Source: Aureococcus anophagefferens (lineage: Eukaryota; Sar; Pelagophyceae; Pelagomonadales; Pelagomonadaceae). From it: a stretch of 64,000 nt of DNA. The stretch spans positions 2,445,837 to 2,509,836 of the forward strand of contig NW_008705562.1 in the NCBI RefSeq assembly GCF_000186865.1, read 5' to 3'. Every line of letters begins with the position of its first letter. The first letter of the stretch is position 1. The notes beneath the pieces were generated by a model. It made no database searches and had not been told where the DNA came from. It saw nothing but the letters and a program-made list of their open reading frames with translations. Made by a program: the position numbers and the translations under genes. Shown piece after piece: positions 35,793 to 43,655 of the stretch.

Positions 35793-37860
35793 TTAGGTGT
35801 CCTCGGGGGCCGATACGCGGTCGAAGCGCAGCACGAGCTCGCAGTGCGGCGTGTGGGGGAACAGGTCCACGGGCGCGGCGCGCGTGAGCTTGAAGGGCTG
35901 CGTCTGGCCGCCGGCCTTGCATAAGAGCCGTGCCGTGTTGCCGAGGCTCCCACCCTTGACGACGTAGTCGATCCGGCAGTGCGTGCCGCAGGGGTTGCAG
36001 GACACGAGGACGACGCGCGTCACGCGCGGCTCGCGGCGGAGCGCCTTGGCGACGGACGGGTTGAGCCCCGTGCGCGGCGGGTCGAGGACGACGACGAGGT
36101 CGCCGCCGTCGCCCGCGAGGAGGCCCGGGAGCGCGTCCTCGACGCGCGCTCTCGTGACGCGCATGGCCAGCCCGTTGAGCGCCGCGTTGTGCGCCGCGTC
36201 GTCGCAGGCCGCGCCGCAGAGCTCGACGCCGTCGACGCGCGCCGCGCCGCGGTGCGCGAGCCAGAGGCCGAGCGCGCCGCCGCCGCAGCACGCGTCGAGG
36301 ACGCGGGCCGGGGGCGCGCCGCCCTCGGACGCGAAGGCCGCGACGGCGTCGAAGAGGATTTCGCACGCCGCGGAGTTCGTCTGGAAGAAGGCGCCCGCGG
36401 ACACGCGGAACCGCAGCGGGCCGACGCGCTCGACGTAGGCGCCCGGCTTCCGCGCGTCGTCCCGGGCCAGCAGCTCCTCGAGCGGCCCCCGTTCGTCCGC
36501 CCAGGCCACGGAACCCACGGCGACGCCCTCGCTCCGAGCCGCGTCCGCGACGGCCGCCGCGACGTCGCTCCCGGGCCGCGCGCCGCCCTTCAAGATCACG
36601 ACGGCGTCGTCGCCCGCGCCGCGGCACACGACGGACGCGAGCGCCGCCGGTTGTTTCTCCGCGAGCGCCTCGGCGACGCGGACGGCCCAGGGCGGCGCGA
36701 AGGGCACGCCGTCGGGCGCCAGCACCGCGTCGCCGGCCCTGAACCCGACGACGCCGTCGGCGCCGACGTGGAACTCGAGCTTGTTCCGCGGCTGCGACGC
36801 GCCCGCGTCGGCGAAGAAGGCGTCGAAGGGCTCGAGCGGCGGCGCCGCGACGCCGAGGTCGTCGAGCGCGCGCGTGAGAGCTTCCCGCTTCGCCGACAGC
36901 TGTTCCGCGTAGGGCGCGCGCCAGAGCGGCGCGACGGCCGTCCGCACGTCCGCCGGGTCGCCGCCCTTGAGCAGCGCCGTGAGAGCGAGCGGCGGCCGCT
37001 TCGGCCGCTGCTCCCGCGCCGCCGCGTGCCGCGCGCCTGTGCCGAATTCAACCACTGGTTTGGGTGGTCCTGACCAAACTTCAGAATTCTCTAGCTCGGT
37101 CACATCGAAGTCGATTCGGCTGATTTTTGGACGAATCGATCGCCCTCGTCGAGTTCTCGAAGCAGAGTCGAAGAGCTCGCATCGAAACTTTCAAATACGC
37201 TCACATTGAAGTCGCGTTGAAGATTTGAATTCGGCACAGCCGCGCGCCGAGGCCCCGGCTCCGCCGGCCCTCGCCGTCGTCGCTTAAAGGCGCGTCGTTC
37301 AAGCGCAGGCCGAGCCAGCACCGGTTGTCGTGGACCTGGGCGAGCACGTCAAGGTCGAAGGCCTTCGTCGAGCCGCTCAGCGCCGGCGCGGCGACCTTGA
37401 GCCCCTCGGCGAAGGCGCGCTTCGCGTCGTCGCTCGAGAACGCGTGGCGGCCGCCGCGCTTGCCGCGCGCGCGGAAGACGGCGGCGGGGCTGTCCGCGCG
37501 CGTCTCGTCGTCCATGGCGCGCCAGAGCGGCACGGCGCGCGCGAATTTCGGCCCGCAGGCCGCGGCCGCCGCGCGGATGCTCCGCAAGCCCCGGTCGCCG
37601 TCGCCGTCCTTGGGCGCGTCCGTGAGCCCGCAGCTGCCGAGCTTGCAGTAGACGACGTCGACGGTCTTCAGGGTTCGCAGCGCGCCCGCGACGTCGCGCG
37701 CCTCGCGCGACGCGGCGACGGCGAAGAGCACCTGCCCGGGGATGCTCCGCACGCCGCGGCTCGGCTCCATGGTGGCTTCCACCTCTTTGACCGCATCGTC
37801 CTCGAGGCCCGTCGCCACCGACGCCCAGAGCTCGAGGTGGTGCGCGTCCTTGCCTTCCAT
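35793..37860 (-). CDS. Probable THUMP domain-TRMT2A-type m5U methyltransferase fusion, interrupted by an inverted-repeat element
   Basis: The 5' part (from ATG 37860) encodes a THUMP domain like THUMPD3: LELWASVATGLEDDAVKEVE, FRARGKRGGRHAFSSDDAKR and FDLDVLAQVHDNRCWLGLRL. It stops at 37203-37201 inside an inserted element. The 3' part encodes a TrmA/TRMT2A RNA uracil-5-methyltransferase: PLWRAPYAEQL, FRVSAGAFFQTNSAACEILF, LDACCGGGALGLWLA, LDPPRTGLN, VSCNPCG (nucleophile Cys) and VDLFPHTPHCELVL. It has no in-frame ATG between the upstream TGA (37193-37191) and the conserved domain, so it needs the 5' half. A GTGAGC...ATCAG intron, 37204-37120, would join both in frame (660 residues). The 10-bp repeats flanking the element are in one codon phase, so the gene was continuous before insertion. 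A broken gene is the alternative. Confidence 0.6.
37038..37238 (+). mobile_element. Introner-like inverted-repeat element (201 bp)
   Basis: The 201-bp segment has perfect 14-bp terminal inverted repeats, TGTGCCGAATTCAA at 37038-37051 and its complement at 37225-37238, and is flanked by identical 10-bp direct repeats GCCGCGCGCC (37028-37037 and 37239-37248), the mark of a target-site duplication. It is AT-richer than its surroundings and codes for no transposase, so it is non-autonomous. Its core matches that of the intron at 57048-57243, including GGCTGATTTTTGGACGA against GGCTGATGTTTGGACGA. It lies inside the THUMP/m5U-methyltransferase gene. Confidence 0.85.
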
Positions 37861-38182
37861 TCAACTTGCAAGGCTCACGCGAAGCCACCGACGCTCAGAT
37901 TTCACGCGAAGCCGCAGGAGTCCATGCTCCGGCCACAGCGCAACTCGCTGAACGCTCGGTTGGCTTCTTGAACTTCAACTCATTGTGGCCAGCACCTCGT
38001 AGGTGCACCGCCGCGGTGCCTAAACACGAGAGGAGGGCGGGTGCCAAAGCTGCGCCCGCCGACGTTTCCTCCTCCGCGCCCGCCGACGTCTCTCCGGCGG
38101 CGGCAGCCTCCTCCCGCGGCGCCGCGCGCGCCGCGAAACCCGCGGGCGAAGCGCCGCTTACCCGCGCGGCCTCGCCCCGGCG
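37861..38182. other. Intergenic, no supported gene
   Basis: About 320 bp upstream of the THUMP start and downstream of the FAD synthase stop, both on the minus strand. Two near-repeats of CACGCGAAGCC occur at 37875-37910. No coding bias is visible. Confidence 0.5.
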
Positions 38183-39034
38183 TCAGTCCGAGGGCTTCTT
38201 CTTCGAGACGCGGCCGGCGCGCTCGAGGGACCAGTCCTCGAGGAGGTGCGCGGGCTTGTAGGCGCCGCCGTCGCCGAGGAGCGCCGGGTTCCGGGACGTC
38301 GTCGGCGCGCTCCCGAGGCTCGTGTAGCCGCCGTCGTAGAGCGCGCAGTAGGGCAGGTCGAAGGCGCGCAGGAACGCCCAGACGTCGCCGTAGGTCCAGT
38401 CGAGGATGGGGTTCACGCGCATGAAGGGCGGCATCCAGTCGCTCGAGGGCTCGAAGGCCTTCTGGTCGCCGCAGTTCGGGTCGCCGCGGCGCGTGCCCAG
38501 CACGAACGCCAGGGGCCGCGGCTTGCTGCGCGCCACGAGGTCCTCGAGCCCGGCGACGAAGCCCACGTCCAGCGCCATGGGCTCGACGACGACGTCGCCC
38601 GCCGCGGCGACCGCGGCGCACGTGTCCGCGACGAACCTCCTCACCTCGTCGAAGTCGTCGGAGGCGTCGAAGAAGACGAGTCGAGGCGTCGGCGAGGCGC
38701 CCGCCTTGAGCGCGCGGGCGTGGCGCGCGGCCCGGAGCAGGTGGAGGATGACGCACGCGTCCTTGCCGCCGTTGAAGCTCGCGTAGACCGCGTCGCCGCC
38801 GAAGACGCGGAACGCGTCCTCGAGCACGCGCAGGGCGCTCTCGATGCGCGCCTTCAGCTGCGCGTCGCCGTCGTAGGCGACGAGCGCGCCGTGGAGCTCC
38901 GCCGCCGGCGCGAGCGCGCCGGCGCCGGTCGCCGCCGCGGCGACCATGGCCGGCGGGCGCGGCGCCTGGGGCGGCGACGCGAACGCGAACACCGACTGCG
39001 AGCTCAGGAGCAGGATAAGAGAGCTCAGAAGCAT
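38183..39034 (-). CDS. FAD synthase (FMN adenylyltransferase, PAPS-reductase fold), plastid-targeted
   Basis: ATG 39034 gives 283 residues. The leader LLSSLILLLSSQSVFAFASP is a signal peptide followed by Phe and Ala/Ser/Pro, the heterokont ASAFAP-type plastid signal, so the enzyme should go through the ER into the complex plastid. The catalytic domain has YASFNGGKDACVILHLLRAA (PP-loop), GTRRGDPNCGDQKAFEPSSD, and PPFMRVNPILDWTYGDVWAF with LPYCALYDGGYTSLGS, the FAD synthase signatures that bind FMN and ATP. It converts FMN and ATP to FAD and pyrophosphate. The molybdopterin-binding domain of animal FLAD1 is absent. Confidence 0.85.
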   Translation of the reverse strand: MLLSSLILLLSSQSVFAFASPPQAPRPPAMVAAAATGAGALAPAAELHGALVAYDGDAQLKARIESALRVLEDAFRVFGGDAVYASFNGGKDACVILHLLRAARHARALKAGASPTPRLVFFDASDDFDEVRRFVADTCAAVAAAGDVVVEPMALDVGFVAGLEDLVARSKPRPLAFVLGTRRGDPNCGDQKAFEPSSDWMPPFMRVNPILDWTYGDVWAFLRAFDLPYCALYDGGYTSLGSAPTTSRNPALLGDGGAYKPAHLLEDWSLERAGRVSKKKPSD

Positions 39035-39128
39035 CGCGCGCGCAGGCCGCTCACGCCCATAGGCGCGCGACAGCGGACGATTTCCTCCACACACACTGCG
39101 TCGGCCGATGAGAGGCCGATTGAGTCCT

Positions 39129-39285
39129 GGACAAAGTTTACCTGCAACTTACTCTTCTCGGACCGAAGCAGAATCGTCGATGGCGGGCAGCGCCGACGGC
39201 CTCTGAAGCCGCTCCCGGCCGAGGGACAAAGTTCCCTCAACTTTCCTTCTCGGTCCGACGCCTCGGATCGTCGATGGCGGGCAGC
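39129..39285 (+). repeat. Duplicated 5' leader with start codon
   Basis: A 62-63 bp segment occurs twice, at 39129-39191 and 39224-39285. Both copies run from GGACAAAGTT through CTTCTCGG to ATCGTCGATGGCGGGCAGC. The second ATG (39274) starts the Mpv17-like protein; the first ATG (39180) opens an eight-codon frame with the same MAGS beginning that stops at TGA 39204-39206, giving an upstream ORF. Confidence 0.85.
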
Positions 39286-39843
39286 CTCGTCGTCGCCGCC
39301 TGCCGGTCGCACCCGGTCGCGCTCGCCGTCGTCGTGTCCTCGGCGAAGACGTCGGCCGCGGACCTCGTCGTGCAGACCCAGGTCGAGGGCCGCGGCGCCG
39401 TCGACTGGCGGCGCAACGCCGTCTTCGCGGCCTTCGGCGCGGGCTACCTCGGCGGCGTGCAGTACTGCCTCTACGCGAAGCTCATGCCGCGGCTCTTCGG
39501 GCGCTCGGACGCGCTCCCCTGGCGCGCGCGCGCGGCGTCCGTCGCGGCGCAGGTCGGCTTCGACCAGTTCCTGCACGTCCCCTTCGTCTTCTTCCCGTGC
39601 TTCTACGTGCTCAAGGAGTCCATGGAGCGGGAGCGCGTCGACGCGGCGACGGCGGGCCGGGGCCTCGCGCGCTACCGCGAGAACGCCGCGGCGGACCTCG
39701 CGGGCCAGCTGGCCATCTTCCTGCCGGGCGCCGTCGTGAATTTTGCCGTCGTGCCGCTCTGGCTGCGGACGCCCTGGGCCGCGGGCGTCTCCTTCGTCTA
39801 CACGCTCCACCTGTCGAGCCGGCGCGGCGCGGCGCCGGACTGA
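39274..39843 (+). CDS. Mpv17/PMP22 family membrane protein (second in the window)
   Basis: A 189-residue protein. Family features in order: HPVALAVVVSSAKTSAADLV (the N-terminal helix ending in a D near the Q-rich turn), VDWRRNAVFAAFGAGYLGGV, FDQFLHVPFVFFPCFYVLKE, and the C-terminal LPGAVVNFAVVPLWLRTPWA with VSFVYTLHLSSRRG. Four membrane segments are predicted from hydrophobicity. It is only distantly similar to the Mpv17 protein at 5547-6158, so this is not a local duplicate. The upstream leader and ATG are duplicated, giving a short upstream ORF that may reduce translation. Confidence 0.85.
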   Translation: MAGSLVVAACRSHPVALAVVVSSAKTSAADLVVQTQVEGRGAVDWRRNAVFAAFGAGYLGGVQYCLYAKLMPRLFGRSDALPWRARAASVAAQVGFDQFLHVPFVFFPCFYVLKESMERERVDAATAGRGLARYRENAAADLAGQLAIFLPGAVVNFAVVPLWLRTPWAAGVSFVYTLHLSSRRGAAPD

Positions 39844-39884
39844 ACGCACATTAAAAACAACAACAGAAAGGGGGGGGGGGCGGG

Positions 39885-40961
39885 TCACGCGCCGAGGTAC
39901 ACGGTCGTGTCGACGGCCCACGTGGGGAGCTGGTTCTGGGGCAGGCGCTGCCACGCGCTGCCGCCCGCGGGCTCCGCGGGCCGCCGCCGCTCGCGCTCCT
40001 TCTCCTCGCGCTCCTGGGACTCGGCGAACCGGTCCATGGCGTCCATGGCCGCGCGGGTCTCGGCCTCCTCGCGCGCCTCGGCCTCGGCCGCGAGCTCCGC
40101 GCGGCGCTGCTTGTCCGTGTACCGCTCCATGTGGCGCATCACCTCCATCTCGTTCGCCGTGTCGAGGTAGATCTTCCGCCGGTAGCGGGGCACGGCGTCC
40201 TTGATGACGACCTTCTCGCCGTGGTCGAACATGGGCGGCGTGAGCTCGCCCGGGTCGCGCCGCGCGTCCGCGACCTCGGTGTCCGACAGATTCCGGTCGC
40301 CGAAGTGGCTCTGGTGCGCGTGGTGGTGGCTGAAGAGCCGGCGGCACATGGGCACGCCGTGGCACTTCTCGGCGAGCGCCGCCTCGGCCATGCGGTCCCG
40401 GTGGAGCAGGTGGCGCTCGTGCGGCTGCGGGCCGTCGCTCCGCCGGACGACGGGCTTGAGCTTCGTCGTCTTCAGCTTCTTGTGCACGGTCTCGAAGCCC
40501 TGCACGGGGCAGTACTTGACGACGACCTTGGTGTCCTCGTGGTGGGACGGGATGGGCTCGAGCTTGTTCTTCGCGACGAGGTCCTCGACGCGCGCCTCGG
40601 CGTGGAGGATCGCGGCCTTCTCCAGCGCCTTCTTGCGCCGCGCGCGCTCCAGCGCCTTGGCGTGGGCCGCGGCGCGGAGCCGCTCGGCCTCCTGCTGCTT
40701 CGTCTCCCGGTGGCGCAGCACCTTGGCGTGGTGCTTGAGCGCGCCGAGCCGGACCATGGACCTGCGAGCGCGCGCGCGAGGTCCGGGTCGGGGGACGGCG
40801 TTTCGTCCTAGGCGCCGGGGGCCGCGCAGGTGGCGCTGGGATTTTTCGTTGCGCCGCTCGCTGACGCCCGCGATGCGGACCTTGTAGTTCGTGCTGAAAT
40901 TCGGCGCCGACGCGGACTGGCCCAGGGCGCCCGGCAGCTTGGGCAGCTTCGGCTGGGCCAT
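39885..40961 (-). CDS. Unknown basic, coiled-coil protein
   Basis: ATG 40961 gives 358 residues. The N-terminus MAQPKLPKLPGALGQSASAP is followed by basic sequence, a Lys/Arg/Ala helix at about 75-120 (RLRAAAHAKALERARRKKAL), a His-rich middle (RRLFSHHHAHQSHFG) and a Glu/Arg coiled coil near the end (RRAELAAEAEAREEAETRAA), ending WAVDTTVYLGA. Such composition is common among flagellar and cytoskeleton-associated proteins. I recognise no family. An Arg/Pro tract at about 47-67 could be an intron, with CAG at its end, but no clear donor is seen. Confidence 0.55.
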   Translation of the reverse strand: MAQPKLPKLPGALGQSASAPNFSTNYKVRIAGVSERRNEKSQRHLRGPRRLGRNAVPRPGPRARARRSMVRLGALKHHAKVLRHRETKQQEAERLRAAAHAKALERARRKKALEKAAILHAEARVEDLVAKNKLEPIPSHHEDTKVVVKYCPVQGFETVHKKLKTTKLKPVVRRSDGPQPHERHLLHRDRMAEAALAEKCHGVPMCRRLFSHHHAHQSHFGDRNLSDTEVADARRDPGELTPPMFDHGEKVVIKDAVPRYRRKIYLDTANEMEVMRHMERYTDKQRRAELAAEAEAREEAETRAAMDAMDRFAESQEREEKERERRRPAEPAGGSAWQRLPQNQLPTWAVDTTVYLGA

Positions 40962-41217
40962 CGTTTGTGCTGCCGCTCCCCCGACGGCCGAAGCGGCTGC
41001 CGAGGGAGACCTCCGGACCGCTGTCGAGGGCCGCGGGCTCCGCCGCGGCGGCGCGCGAGGCGCCGACGTTCAGAGACCTCGGCCAAGAAGGTCGTCGGCG
41101 CTCTGTTAATCAACAGCCTTGATGTTATGAGTGTTTGGATTTTTGCCCTCAAACATTGCACCCCACCCCATAGCGCTAGCGCTGATAAAAAGCCGCAGCG
41201 ACCGCTGGTGGGCTGCC

Positions 41218-43005
41218 ATGGCGTCGCTCGACACGGGCGCCTACAAGGACCTGTACCACGACTACGCGTCGGACGACCAGGCGCGCATCGAGGAGCGCAA
41301 GCTCGTCGGGGGCCTCGAGGGCGACGCGCTGTACGTCGACGCGACGTTCCCGGCGTCGGGGTCGAGCCTCTACTACAACGAGCACCAGCCGCCCAAGTAC
41401 GGCATCCCCGCGGAGCTCGTCGAGTGGAACCGCATCGGCGGCCGCGAGATCGAGGGCTGCGTCGAGCCCGTCTTCGTCTCCGAGGCGCCCGGCGGCGGCG
41501 GCGTGAAGCAGGGCGCGCTGCGGGACCGGTGGTTCCTCTCCGCGCTCGGCATGGTGGGCTCGAAGCCCGAGCTGCTGTCGCAGATCCTCGTGAGCAGCGC
41601 GCTCTGGAAGAAGGGCATCTACACGGTCAAGTTCTTCAAGGCGGGCAAGTGGCGCTACGTGCACGTCGACGACAAGATCCCCTGCGACCGCGGCGGCCGG
41701 CCGCACTTCGCGCGGAGCTGCGACGCGAACGAGGCCTGGGTCATGGTCGTCGAGAAGGCCTTCGCGAAGCTCCACTCCTGCTACGAGGCCATCTGCGCCG
41801 GCGGCCTCGAGGAGGGCCTCAAGGACTGCACGGGCGCGCCGACGAGCCTCTTCGACATCGCGTCGCCGGAGCTCAAGCCCAAGACCGAGGACGGGTCGCT
41901 CTGGACGGAGATGCTCGACATGATGGCGCGGGGGTCCGTCGTCGGCATCTGCGACAACCGCAAGGCCCGCGAGCCCCTGGACCCCATCGGCATGGACAAC
42001 GCGCCCTCCGGGCTGCTGAAGTCGCACGTCTACGTCGTCGAGAAGCTCGTGTCCTGCGAGGCCGAGGCGACGGCGGAGTACGACGCGCTGGAGACGAAGA
42101 TGGTCATGCTCACGAACCCGGCCCGGCTCGGCGCCTGGAACGGCAACTGGTGCCCCGACGGCGCGCTCTGGCGCCAGTACCCGCCCATCGCGGCGGCGTG
42201 CGGCATGGGCAACAACGGCGAGGACTTCAAGGCGCAGCACCCGTCGAGCTTCTGGATGGAGTGGGCCGACGTCGTCACCCAGTTCGACACGCTGCTCCTG
42301 ACGCAGGAGTACTCCAAGGAGGGCGGCAAGATGACGTACCGCGGGTCCTGGATCCCGGGCGACGCCAAGTCCGGCGCGGGCGGCGGCCCCGCGGAGTCGA
42401 CCTGGGGCTCGAACCCCCAGTACGTCTTCGACGTCACCGAGGTCACGCGCTTCTGCGCGTCCCTGAGCCAGGCGGACCCCCGCTGGCACGAGGCGGGCAT
42501 CGCGCTCGCGGACGAGGCGCCGCCCATCGGCTTCACGATCCAGCACGTGCCCGGCGGCCGCCGCGCGGCCAAGTACAAGGCCTCGGCCTGCTCCGGCGGG
42601 CCCCCGGGCTTCCAGGCCCAGCGCACGGTCACCGCGCCCTGCCTCCTCCAGCCGGGCTCCTACGCGCTCGTGCCCGCGACGCTCGCCGCGGGCGCCGTCG
42701 CCACGTCCTTCGTCGTGGAGCTCCACGCGGACGCGCTGATCAACTTCCAGAACGCCGACGACGACATGCCCGACCTCGACGTCGAGGACGACGACCCGGA
42801 CAACGTGTCGCCGGGCGACGCGGACGCGGCCGCGAACTACGCCGCGCTCCCGCCGGCGCCGCTCCTGCCCGAGCCCGAGGGCCGCGAGCTCCAGGCGCTC
42901 TGGTCCCAGGCCGCGAACCTCGCCGCCTACCTCAAGTCCATCACCGCGCAGAACGCGGAGCTCGAAGCGAAGATCCTCCAGCTCGAGGAGGCCACCTCGG
43001 ACTAG
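41218..43005 (+). CDS. Calpain-like protein lacking the catalytic cysteine
   Basis: ATG 41218 gives 595 residues. Residues 35-330 are a calpain (C2) protease core: FPASGSSLYYN, KQGALRDRWFLSALGMV, KWRYVHVDDKIPCDRGGRPH and AWVMVVEKAFAKLHSCYEAI. The motif that should read QGxLGDCWF is QGALRDRWF, so the Gly and the nucleophile Cys (position 104) are both Arg. The His (KSHVYVV, about 270) and Asn (TNPARLGAWNGNW, about 300) remain. A C2-like beta domain follows and the C-terminus is an acidic stretch and a coiled coil. It should be non-proteolytic, a pseudo-calpain that may bind or regulate others. Strong codon bias argues against a decaying gene. Confidence 0.8.
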   Translation: MASLDTGAYKDLYHDYASDDQARIEERKLVGGLEGDALYVDATFPASGSSLYYNEHQPPKYGIPAELVEWNRIGGREIEGCVEPVFVSEAPGGGGVKQGALRDRWFLSALGMVGSKPELLSQILVSSALWKKGIYTVKFFKAGKWRYVHVDDKIPCDRGGRPHFARSCDANEAWVMVVEKAFAKLHSCYEAICAGGLEEGLKDCTGAPTSLFDIASPELKPKTEDGSLWTEMLDMMARGSVVGICDNRKAREPLDPIGMDNAPSGLLKSHVYVVEKLVSCEAEATAEYDALETKMVMLTNPARLGAWNGNWCPDGALWRQYPPIAAACGMGNNGEDFKAQHPSSFWMEWADVVTQFDTLLLTQEYSKEGGKMTYRGSWIPGDAKSGAGGGPAESTWGSNPQYVFDVTEVTRFCASLSQADPRWHEAGIALADEAPPIGFTIQHVPGGRRAAKYKASACSGGPPGFQAQRTVTAPCLLQPGSYALVPATLAAGAVATSFVVELHADALINFQNADDDMPDLDVEDDDPDNVSPGDADAAANYAALPPAPLLPEPEGRELQALWSQAANLAAYLKSITAQNAELEAKILQLEEATSD

Positions 43006-43655
43006 CCCGTAACCCCCAGCCGCTGCCCTGTCGACCACCACGCTGCCCGCGACATCATCGCACCACCATGCTCTCAGTCACGGCACCGGGGCTCGAACTC
43101 GTGGGCATGCTGGCTCGACGCAAGTCGGCTGGCCGCGTGGTCTACTCAGGTCAGGGAGGGGGCAAGTAACATGTGTACGCGAGCACGGCGACGAAGAGAG
43201 CACGACGAAAGGGCGGCTACCGCTCGTAGGCGACATGTGTGGTACTAGGTGCCCGCGTGCCCGGGACTCTCTGCCGCGGCGTAATTGTCTTACCACAAGT
43301 GCGTCGACCTACGCGTCGGGTTTGCTTGCCCGAGTGGAATCTTGGCGCGAGCCTGGGAAGGAAGCCCGCGGCCGCCGCCGGCCTCGGTAGAGAAGCGCGG
43401 CGGCGGCGGGTTGAGCTCCAGGAGCACGGCTGGGAGTGTGTCCATGGAAACGGGGAGCGCTCTCGCGGTGAGAGCGCGGAGGGACGACCGCGGCGACTGC
43501 GTACGAGGCTTCGCTCGTAGCTGTGGACGCGGCGGTCGCTGGAGGTGTGGAAGCCGTGCGAGATCATGAAGCCCGCGTCGTTCAGGGCGTGGCCTGGGCC
43601 GTGGGCATGGCCCGCGGGGTGGGTAATTCCCGCGGATTGGAAACTACGGCCGAAA
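43006..43655. other. Intergenic, no supported gene
   Basis: About 650 bp between the calpain and the convergent glycosyltransferase. Several frames are open but none has consistent GC-rich third positions. A tRNA-like GAGTTCGAGCC on the minus strand at about 43090 has no matching stems. Confidence 0.5.

Noticed and set aside
36967..37209. Plus-strand frame across the inverted-repeat element
   Set aside because: It is short, antisense to the methyltransferase and has no coding bias or transposase motif.
37225..37240. GAATTCGGCACAG resembles an EcoRI cDNA-cloning adapter, so the segment could be vector contamination
   Set aside because: It appears as perfect inverted termini with a 10-bp target duplication and a core shared with a second locus, which fits a genomic element better.
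38041..38182. Possible C-terminal extension of FAD synthase
   Set aside because: The Ala/Pro/Arg-rich sequence lies past the stop codon and in other frames only.
43075..43165. GAGTTCGAGCC suggesting a tRNA on the minus strand
   Set aside because: The T-stem does not pair and no acceptor or anticodon arm is present.
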